NCBI GenBank assembly: GCA_031288355.1
Contig: JAITRN010000020.1
Span: forward strand, 1-37,029
Length of the DNA stretch: 37,029 nucleotides
Source of the DNA: Candidatus Opitulatrix roisinitermitis
Lineage (GTDB): Bacteria; Actinomycetota; Actinomycetes; Actinomycetales; Bifidobacteriaceae
Direction of reading: 5' to 3'
Shown: positions 29,620 through 37,029 of the stretch, piece by piece
Numbering within the stretch: the stretch's first letter is position 1
Layout: each line of letters begins with the position of its first letter
Translations under genes and position numbers: made by a program
The notes under the pieces: generated by a model
What the model saw: only the letters and a program-made list of their open reading frames with translations
What the model was told of the DNA's origin: nothing
Databases searched by the model: none

Positions 29620-30278
29620 TGTCTGTTAGTTTTAAAAATATTCAAAAAACATACCTCAATAATTCAAAGCCTGTTATTTGTAATTTAAATTTGAAAATAA
29701 AAGAGGGCGAATTTTTAGCTTTAACAGGACCTTCTGGTTCGGGAAAGACCACTGTTTTAAGGATGTTGGCAGGGCTCGAAAAACCCACTTCGGGCGAAAT
29801 TTTCATGGATAAAAAAAATATAATGAATATTCCATCTAAAGACAGATTTATTTCAATGGTTTTTCAGCAAACTAATCTGTATCCTTATATGTCAGCTGCA
29901 AAAAACATTTCTTTTGTTTTAAAATCTTCTGGTTTAGCAAAATCTAAAATAGAGCTATTAGTTAAAGATATTATGCGAGATTTAGAATTGACTCAATTTT
30001 CAAGTTATATGCCTTCAATGCTTTCGGGTGGGCAAAAACGTCGTGTTGCTATAGCTCGAGCTATGGTTAGAGTGATGGCAAAAAAAGCTAGAATTTTTTT
30101 GTTAGATGAACCGCTAGTGAATCTTGAAAGCAGACTTAAAACAAAAATCAGTTTACAAATTTCAGCTTTGCAAAAGGAATTTAAAATTACAACCATTTAT
30201 GTGACACATGACGAGACAGAAGCTTTGGATATTGCAGATAAAATTGTTGTTTTGGACAAAGGTATTTTGCAAAGATAA
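29619..30278 (+). CDS. ABC transporter ATP-binding protein, sugar (MalK/MsiK-like) type, NBD only
   Basis: Walker A GPSGSGKTT, Q-loop VFQQTNLYP, signature LSGGQKRRVAIARA, Walker B IFLLDEP, H-loop VTHDETEA. Starts on the last base of the upstream stop (TAATG). Confidence 0.9.
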   Translation: MSVSFKNIQKTYLNNSKPVICNLNLKIKEGEFLALTGPSGSGKTTVLRMLAGLEKPTSGEIFMDKKNIMNIPSKDRFISMVFQQTNLYPYMSAAKNISFVLKSSGLAKSKIELLVKDIMRDLELTQFSSYMPSMLSGGQKRRVAIARAMVRVMAKKARIFLLDEPLVNLESRLKTKISLQISALQKEFKITTIYVTHDETEALDIADKIVVLDKGILQR

Positions 30279-30313
30279 AGTCTTGCTTTAAATTTTTTCT
30301 TTATTAAATAAGT

Positions 30314-30319
30314 TATACT
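30314..30319 (+). promoter_or_regulatory. Candidate -10 element TATACT for malQ
   Basis: TATACT ends 6 nt before ATG 30326; no Shine-Dalgarno visible. Confidence 0.45.
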
Positions 30320-30325
30320 TATATT

Positions 30326-32467
30326 ATGTCAAAAACCGATAAAAGAAGGTCCCCGTTAGTTCAATTGGCTCAAAAATATAATATAGGAACTTTTTTTATT
30401 GGCCCTAAAAACAAATATATTGAGATTTCTGAAAATAATTTGCAGCTTATTTTAAAGTCTTTTGGGGTTGATACATCAAGTGCAGAATCTATTGAAGAAG
30501 CACTGGCTGATGTAAATTTAAAAAATTGGCGCCGGCCATTAGTCTCGACTATTCATAAAGTTCAAAATAAAGCAGTTCAATTTGATTTTTATATTCCTAA
30601 AGGAAATATTGCTATTGTGATATTGGAATTAGAATCTGGCAAAAAACAGGAACTTTATAGAATTGATTCAGGCAAATATGATGACACGAAAATTGTTGAC
30701 GGCAAACAGATATGTCATATTGTCAAAAAATTTGCTGAAAATATTGAAATGGGTTACCATAAAATAGTTGTTGAAATAAATGGGCAAAAAACAACTTCGC
30801 ATTTTATTATAACGCCCTCGACGATTGATTTGCCACAATTTATTCAAGAGCATAAGCGTTGGGGTTTTATGAGTCAATTTTATTCTGTTAGGTCATCCAA
30901 GTCATGGGGCGTGGGCGATTTTGAGGATTTGGCAATTTCGTGCGAAAAGGCTGCCCAAAACAAGGCCGATTTTATGTTAATTAACCCTACTCATGGAAGC
31001 GAACCTGTTGGTCATATAACGCCTTCGCCTTATTTGCCGACTTCTAGACAGTTTTTAAATAATATATATATAAGACCTGAAGCAATTCCAGAATACGCTA
31101 ATTTATCTGACGAAGATATAAAGGTAATTGATCAGTTATTTTCTGATGTGAAAGATTTGAATTATGATGCAAATTATATAGACAGAGATAAATCATGGCA
31201 GGCTAAAATTCAGGCTTTAAAAATGATTTACAATTCAGGCTTAACAGATAGTCGGCAAAAAGCCTATGAAAAATATAAAGACGAAGAAGGCAGTCATTTA
31301 GAAGGTTTTGCTATATGGTCTATGCTTTATGAAAAATGGGGTGTGCCGGCAGAAGATGAAACCGCTTGGACAAAAAAATATGCAATAGGTGATGAAGAAG
31401 TTCAAAGTTTGGCAAAAGAATATAGACAAGATATTGAATTTTATAAGTGGCTGCAATGGGTGGCAGAGGAGCAGCTTTTTTCAGCTCAAAAAAGAGCAAA
31501 AAACGCTGGTATGAAATTGGGAATTATTGCAGATTTAGCAGTGGGAGTTCATCCTTTAGGGGCAGACGTTTTTGCCCATCCAGAAAATTTTATTTATTCA
31601 GCCACAGTTGGTGCTCCGCCTGATTTATTTAATCAAAAGGGGCAAAATTGGAGTCAACCACCGCTTTCTCCTTTTGCGCTTGAAGAAAAAGGTTATGAAC
31701 CTTTTAGAAATTTAGTTCGCCGGATTTTGAAAAATGTTGGGGCTGTTAGAATTGACCATATTTTAGGAATGTTTAGACTTTGGTATATTCCAGAAAAACA
31801 TTCTGCCACGGACGGAGCTTATGTTTATTATAATCATAATATTATGATAGGAATTTTATGTTTAGAAGCAGCTAGAAATAAAGCGGTTATTATAGGTGAA
31901 GATATGGGAATGATAACGTCTATGGTGAAAAAATATTTGAAAAATCATGGACTTTTAGGAACAACTATTATATGGGAAGAAAGAAAACACCACAAATTTA
32001 AAAAGCCTAAAAAATATCGTAAACTGGCTTTGTCGGCTGTGACAAATCATGATTTTCCGCCCACTGCTGGTTATCTAGAATATGAGCATGCTAAACTCAG
32101 AAATAAATTGGGCTTATTAACAGAACCATATAACGACTTTTTGGAAGGCGTTAAAAAAGATGTTAAAAATATGCTAAAACTTGCTAGAAAAGGCGGGTTT
32201 TTGTTATCAAAAAATCCTAATACTGAGGAAATAGTTTTAGCGCTATATAAAATGCTCGCTTCTAGTCCATCTTATTTAATATGTTTGGCAATGGTTGACG
32301 CTGTAGGAGAAAAAAGGGTGCAAAACCAGCCAGGAACCAATAACGAGTATCCTAATTGGAGAATTCCCTTAGCTGATTCAGACGGTAAAATAGTTTTGTT
32401 AGATGATTTATTTGAAAATCATCGTTATAAAAAATTAGTTGATGTTATAAATAAAGAACTTTATTAG
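30326..32467 (+). CDS. malQ: 4-alpha-glucanotransferase (amylomaltase)
   Basis: GH77 motifs: IIADLAVGVHPLGADVFAHP...TVGAPPDLFNQKGQNWSQPPLSP, VRIDHILGMFRLWYIPE, IIGEDMGMITSMVKKYLKNHGLLGTTIIWEER, TNHDFPPTAGYL. Confidence 0.95.
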   Translation: MSKTDKRRSPLVQLAQKYNIGTFFIGPKNKYIEISENNLQLILKSFGVDTSSAESIEEALADVNLKNWRRPLVSTIHKVQNKAVQFDFYIPKGNIAIVILELESGKKQELYRIDSGKYDDTKIVDGKQICHIVKKFAENIEMGYHKIVVEINGQKTTSHFIITPSTIDLPQFIQEHKRWGFMSQFYSVRSSKSWGVGDFEDLAISCEKAAQNKADFMLINPTHGSEPVGHITPSPYLPTSRQFLNNIYIRPEAIPEYANLSDEDIKVIDQLFSDVKDLNYDANYIDRDKSWQAKIQALKMIYNSGLTDSRQKAYEKYKDEEGSHLEGFAIWSMLYEKWGVPAEDETAWTKKYAIGDEEVQSLAKEYRQDIEFYKWLQWVAEEQLFSAQKRAKNAGMKLGIIADLAVGVHPLGADVFAHPENFIYSATVGAPPDLFNQKGQNWSQPPLSPFALEEKGYEPFRNLVRRILKNVGAVRIDHILGMFRLWYIPEKHSATDGAYVYYNHNIMIGILCLEAARNKAVIIGEDMGMITSMVKKYLKNHGLLGTTIIWEERKHHKFKKPKKYRKLALSAVTNHDFPPTAGYLEYEHAKLRNKLGLLTEPYNDFLEGVKKDVKNMLKLARKGGFLLSKNPNTEEIVLALYKMLASSPSYLICLAMVDAVGEKRVQNQPGTNNEYPNWRIPLADSDGKIVLLDDLFENHRYKKLVDVINKELY

Positions 32468-32526
32468 AGTTAATTTCCTATGACATTTAATTGACTTTTT
32501 TAAAAAACATTCATCTTTTTATTTGT

Positions 32527-32532
32527 TAGAAT
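32527..32532 (+). promoter_or_regulatory. Candidate -10 element TAGAAT for ileS
   Basis: TAGAAT ends 6 nt before ATG 32539; no Shine-Dalgarno visible. Confidence 0.4.
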
Positions 32533-32538
32533 GGATAT

Positions 32539-35500
32539 ATGGCTTATCCTTTAAATAATCCAGGTGAAATTCTTAATTCGTCGCCTGATTTTCCGCAGAT
32601 GGAGTTAAAGGTTTTGGATTATTGGAAAGAAAATAATATTTTTCAAAAATCTATTTTAGAAAGAGATGGTTCAGAAGAATTTGTTTTTTATGATGGCCCG
32701 CCTTTTGCTAACGGATTGCCTCATTATGGCCATCTTTTAACAGGTTATGTGAAAGATGTGATTCCGCGCTTTCAAACTATGAAGGGCAAGAAAACAGAAA
32801 GACGTTTTGGCTGGGATACTCATGGTTTGCCGGCAGAATTAGAAGCTATGAGAGAATTGGGCATCACCAGCAAAGACGAAATTGAAAAAATGGGAATAGC
32901 TAAATTTAATTCGGCTTGTCAAAAGTCTGTCTTAAAATACACTGATGAATGGAAAGACTATGTTAACCGACAAGGCAGATGGGTAGATTTTGATAATCAG
33001 TATAAAACGCTTGATTTAACATATATGGAATCAGTTATTTGGGCTTTTAAAGAACTTTATAAAAAAGGTTTAGCTTATGAAGGTTTTAGAGTTTTGCCTT
33101 ATTGCTGGCAGGATGAAACTCCTCTTTCAAATCATGAATTAAGAATGGATGATGAAATATATCAGAATAGACAAGACAATACTGTGACTGTGGCTGCTAA
33201 ATTAACGAATTCTGATATTTATATATTGGTTTGGACAACGACTCCATGGACTTTGCCGACTAATTTTGCAGTGGCTGTGGGCAAGGATATAGACTATGTT
33301 TTAGTGGAGGCTGAAAGTGAGAAATTTAGAGGCAAGAAATTTATTTTAGGAAAAGATGTTTTGCCTAGTTTTGCCAAAGAATTGTGCGGAAAGGATAATA
33401 AATCAAAGGAAAATTCTTCACCAAAAAATAAATTGCCGAATTTTAAAATTTTGAAAAATTATAAAGGCAAAGATCTTTTAGGCGAAAAATATTATCCAAT
33501 TTTTGATTATTTTGCTGATCCTAAAAGTGAAAATTATCCAGGCGAAAATGCTTGGAAAATTGTTGAAGGAGATTTTGTAACCACCACTGAGGGAACAGGA
33601 CTGGTTCACCTGGCGCCTTATGGTGAGGACGATATGATTGTTTTAAATCGAGAAAAAATTATTCCGCAATTGTCAATTGACGAAAAGGCTATATTCACCA
33701 GCGTGGTTTCAGATTATAAAGGCCTGCATGTTTTTGAAGCGAATAAGCAAATTGTTAAAGATTTAAAAAACGCTGTTGGCCCGCATTCTAAACAAAATGT
33801 TAAACCTATTTTAATTAGAGAACAATCTATGATGCATTCATATCCTCATTGTTGGCGGTGCCGACAGCCGTTAATATATAAACCAGTTTCTTCCTGGTTT
33901 GTTAAAGTGACAGCTATTAAAGATAAGTTGTTGAAATTAAATGAAACTATAAATTGGCTGCCAGAAAATGTTAAAGATGGTCAATTTGGCAAATGGCTAG
34001 AAAATGCTCGCGATTGGTCTATTTCAAGAAATAGATATTGGGGTTCACCAATTCCTGTTTGGGTGAGCGATAATCCAGATTATCCTAGAGTGGATGTTTA
34101 CGGTTCTTTGTCAGAGCTAGAAAAAGATTTTGGCGTGAAAGTTGATAATTTACACAGACCTTTTATAGACAGTTTAGTGCGTCCAAACCCTGATGATCCA
34201 ACAGGGAATTCAAAAATGAAAAGGATTGAAGACGTTTTTGACTGTTGGTTTGAATCAGGCGCTATGCCTTTTGCTTCGGTTCATTATCCTTTTGAAAATG
34301 TAAAATGGTTTGAAAATCATTACCCAGCTGATTTTATTGTAGAATATATTGGTCAAACTCGCGGATGGTTTTATACTATGCATATTTTAGCAGGGGCATT
34401 ATTTAACTGTTCGGCATTTAAAAATTGCATTTGTCATGGAGTCGTTTTAGGGTCTGACGGCCAGAAAATGTCTAAATCTCTGCGGAATTATCCAGACGTA
34501 AATTTGGTTTTTTCAAAAAATGGCACAGATGCTATGCGCTGGTTTTTATTATCATCTTCAATTCTAAAAGGCGGAAATTTATCTGTTACCGAACAGCTTA
34601 TTTTTGACGCTGCCCGAACGGTTATGCTGCCTTTTTGGAATTCATATTATTTTTTTGTGCTTTATGCCAATGCTTCTAATTCTAAAAAAGGTTATTTGGC
34701 AAAAAAAATAGATGCAGAAGAGTATCAAAAATTGAATTTTATGGATAAATATATTTTGCTGAAAACTGATGAACTTATTCTTTCTATTGACAAACTATTG
34801 TCCGATTTTGATATTGCTAGTGCGACCTCTGAGATTAGAGATTTTTTTGATATTTTAACTAATTGGTATATTAGAACATCCAGAGATAGATTTTGGAATG
34901 AGGAAAAAGAAGCTTTTGACACTCTTTGGACAGTTTTAGAAAGATTTGCTAGAGCAATTTGCCCGCTTTTGCCTTTTGAATCAGAGATAATTTGGCAAGG
35001 TTTAACTGGCGGTGAATCGGTTCATTTGTCAAAATATCCGGCAAGATTAATATCAGAAAAGCAGATTCTGCAAAATCAATCAGATGAATTGACTGATAAA
35101 AACTTGGTAGCCACAGTTGACAAAGTTAGATCTATTTTAAATGTTGGGCATTCTTTGCGCAAAAAAAATAATGTTAGAGTGAGGCAGCCTTTAAAAGAGT
35201 TAATTATTGTGACTGATGATATGTCAAAAATTAAAAGTTTTGCGGATCTTTTAGCTGATGAATTAAATATTAAAAAGTTAGTTTTTTACGCATTGCGTGA
35301 TGTGTCTAAAAAAGATTTTGGCATTGCTGATAAATTATCAATTAACGCCAGGGTTTTGGGGCCTAGAATTGGTCAAATGGTTCAAGCAGTTATTAAATCT
35401 GCTAAACAGGGTGATTATATTTTTGAAAATGGCCAGATTAGCGTGAAAATTGATAATGGAGAGATAATAGAATTGCAAGAGGGTGAATATAGTTTAGAGT

Positions 35501-35835
35501 CTGTTATTGAAACTGGTGAAAAACTTTCGAAAAAAGACGCTAGTATGTTGGATTTTGGCGGTTGGGTTATTTTAAATTTAGAAACCGATGATTTAATTTT
35601 AGCTGAAGGCTATGCTCGTGATTTAATACGCGATATACAAGATACTAGAAAAAAACAGAATTTGGATGTCACAGATCGCATAAAGTTGGATTTAGTTTTG
35701 GATAAAAAGGATTTTCAATTTGCCGAATTTGATAATTTGCTGAAATTTCAAAATTTAATTGCCAAAGAAACCTTAGCTGAAAAAATTAGCATAATTGAAG
35801 CTGGTCAGAAAGAGATAAAACTTGCAAAAATTTGA
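32539..35835 (+). CDS. ileS: Isoleucine--tRNA ligase (long, eukaryote-like type)
   Basis: Class I motifs PPFANGLPHYGHLLTGYVKDVIPRFQTMKG...GWDTHGLPAE, SRNRYWGSPIPVW and KMSKS in DGQKMSKSLRNYP; C-terminal anticodon-binding region. Confidence 0.97.
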   Translation: MAYPLNNPGEILNSSPDFPQMELKVLDYWKENNIFQKSILERDGSEEFVFYDGPPFANGLPHYGHLLTGYVKDVIPRFQTMKGKKTERRFGWDTHGLPAELEAMRELGITSKDEIEKMGIAKFNSACQKSVLKYTDEWKDYVNRQGRWVDFDNQYKTLDLTYMESVIWAFKELYKKGLAYEGFRVLPYCWQDETPLSNHELRMDDEIYQNRQDNTVTVAAKLTNSDIYILVWTTTPWTLPTNFAVAVGKDIDYVLVEAESEKFRGKKFILGKDVLPSFAKELCGKDNKSKENSSPKNKLPNFKILKNYKGKDLLGEKYYPIFDYFADPKSENYPGENAWKIVEGDFVTTTEGTGLVHLAPYGEDDMIVLNREKIIPQLSIDEKAIFTSVVSDYKGLHVFEANKQIVKDLKNAVGPHSKQNVKPILIREQSMMHSYPHCWRCRQPLIYKPVSSWFVKVTAIKDKLLKLNETINWLPENVKDGQFGKWLENARDWSISRNRYWGSPIPVWVSDNPDYPRVDVYGSLSELEKDFGVKVDNLHRPFIDSLVRPNPDDPTGNSKMKRIEDVFDCWFESGAMPFASVHYPFENVKWFENHYPADFIVEYIGQTRGWFYTMHILAGALFNCSAFKNCICHGVVLGSDGQKMSKSLRNYPDVNLVFSKNGTDAMRWFLLSSSILKGGNLSVTEQLIFDAARTVMLPFWNSYYFFVLYANASNSKKGYLAKKIDAEEYQKLNFMDKYILLKTDELILSIDKLLSDFDIASATSEIRDFFDILTNWYIRTSRDRFWNEEKEAFDTLWTVLERFARAICPLLPFESEIIWQGLTGGESVHLSKYPARLISEKQILQNQSDELTDKNLVATVDKVRSILNVGHSLRKKNNVRVRQPLKELIIVTDDMSKIKSFADLLADELNIKKLVFYALRDVSKKDFGIADKLSINARVLGPRIGQMVQAVIKSAKQGDYIFENGQISVKIDNGEIIELQEGEYSLESVIETGEKLSKKDASMLDFGGWVILNLETDDLILAEGYARDLIRDIQDTRKKQNLDVTDRIKLDLVLDKKDFQFAEFDNLLKFQNLIAKETLAEKISIIEAGQKEIKLAKI

Positions 35836-37029
35836 AAAACTTCCGGAAGTTGCTCTTCATTTAGGTGAGGTTTTTAGCAAACAAGGTTATGAAATAGCCC
35901 TAGTGGGAGGGTCAGTGAGGGATTTTTTTCTGAAAAAATCTGAGACAGAGTCTTTTGCAAAATTGGAGCCTGATGGCTTTCCAGCTAATAATAATGATAA
36001 AAAAGCTTCTGATTATGATTTCACAACATCTGCTAAACCTGATGAAATTTTAGCGGTCGTGAAGCCGTTAGCTAAAGATTTGTGGACCGTTGGCAAAAAA
36101 TTTGGCACTATTGGAGGAACAATTTTTAATGAAAAAAATGAAATTGTAAAATTTGAAATCACAACATATCGGGCTGATAAATATTTTGATAATTCTCGGA
36201 AGCCGCAAGTCAAATTTGGTAAGACTTTGTTAGATGATTTATGCCGTAGAGACTTTACTATAAATTCTATGGCTGTGAAATTGCCCGATTTAGAATTAAT
36301 TGACGAATTTGGCGGAATAAATGATTTAGCGGCCAAGAAACTTAAAACGCCAATAGAGCCTGAAAAATCTTTTTCTGACGACCCTTTAAGAATTATGAGG
36401 CTTTTTCGTTTTATGGCTCAATTAGATTTTTTGCCAGATGCAAAAACTCTTGAGGCTGCTAGCAATATGGCAGATAGATTAAATATAGTTTCTCGGGAAA
36501 GAATTTCTGAGGAGTTCGCAAAACTGATTATGACCAATGATCCTGTTTTAGCTTTAGATTGTATGACTAAAACAGGTGTTATGGATTTGATAATTCCGGA
36601 ATTGCCTAAACTGAAATTAGAAATAGACGAACGAGGTCAACATAAGGACAATTATTGGCATTCTTTAAAAGTTTTGCAAAATGGCATAGTTTTAGCCCAA
36701 AAAGGAGATTTTTCGGATAATTTGACTATTCGTTTAGCGCTGCTTTTGCATGATATAGGAAAGCCAGCAACTAGAAAATTTGATAATTTTGGAAAAGTTT
36801 CTTTTTATGGACATGATATTGTTGGTTCGCGTTTAGCTTATAAAAGACTTATGAATTTGAGATTTCCTAAAACGGTTTGTCAAGATGTGGCTAAACTCAT
36901 TAAATTACATATGCGATTTTATGGTTATGCAGATAGCCAATGGTCAGATTCGGCAGCTAGAAGATATGCTCATGATGCAGGCGATCTTTTAGATTTATTG
37001 CATATTTTAGCGCGATCAGACTGCACCAC
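35822..37029 (+). CDS. cca: CCA tRNA nucleotidyltransferase, 3' end beyond the window
   Basis: TTG start at 35822 is the only start available near the 5' end (in-frame TAA at 35816-35818): MQKFEKLPEVALHLGEVFSKQGYEIALVGGSVRDFFL...SDYDFTTSA...CRRDFTINSMAV...DDPLRIMRLFRF...LLLHDIGKPATRK. Open to the window end and missing from the ORF track. Confidence 0.93.
   Translation, partial: MQKFEKLPEVALHLGEVFSKQGYEIALVGGSVRDFFLKKSETESFAKLEPDGFPANNNDKKASDYDFTTSAKPDEILAVVKPLAKDLWTVGKKFGTIGGTIFNEKNEIVKFEITTYRADKYFDNSRKPQVKFGKTLLDDLCRRDFTINSMAVKLPDLELIDEFGGINDLAAKKLKTPIEPEKSFSDDPLRIMRLFRFMAQLDFLPDAKTLEAASNMADRLNIVSRERISEEFAKLIMTNDPVLALDCMTKTGVMDLIIPELPKLKLEIDERGQHKDNYWHSLKVLQNGIVLAQKGDFSDNLTIRLALLLHDIGKPATRKFDNFGKVSFYGHDIVGSRLAYKRLMNLRFPKTVCQDVAKLIKLHMRFYGYADSQWSDSAARRYAHDAGDLLDLLHILARSDCT

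Noticed and set aside
1-37029. Mycoplasma-type code (TGA = Trp)
   Set aside because: TGA ends ileS and the second giant gene at sensible places, and Trp positions use TGG.

Overview
AT-rich bacterial window using the standard code (TGA and TAA act as stops), probably from a low-GC actinobacterium. That guess rests on LGFP repeats, a long eukaryote-like IleS and the MalQ type, and is inference only. The window is dominated by two giant secreted-protein genes that overlap end to start. The first encodes 5,895 aa: N-terminal export segment, a strand-rich aromatic region, about 33 RCC1-like propeller repeats, about 30 He_PIG/Ig-like repeats and a C-terminal TM helix. The second encodes about 2,988 aa: signal peptide, unique N-terminal region, about 22 repeats of another Ig-like family and no visible anchor. 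Downstream are a secreted lysozyme-like/LGFP-repeat protein, a short sugar-type ABC ATPase, malQ, ileS, and a CCA-adding enzyme with a TTG start that runs off the right edge and is absent from the ORF track. On the left edge a truncated, divergently transcribed secreted-protein gene (minus strand, also absent from the track) is separated from the giant gene by about 980 bp. That intergenic region contains a nested multi-hairpin element, a three-copy motif, a 39-bp perfect direct repeat and a long hairpin. Best candidates for something undescribed: (i) the coupled giant surface-protein pair with correlated Cys pairs in its repeats, (ii) the structured 141-nt intergenic element, and (iii) an identical -10-to-ATG spacing at three genes, suggesting leaderless transcripts.
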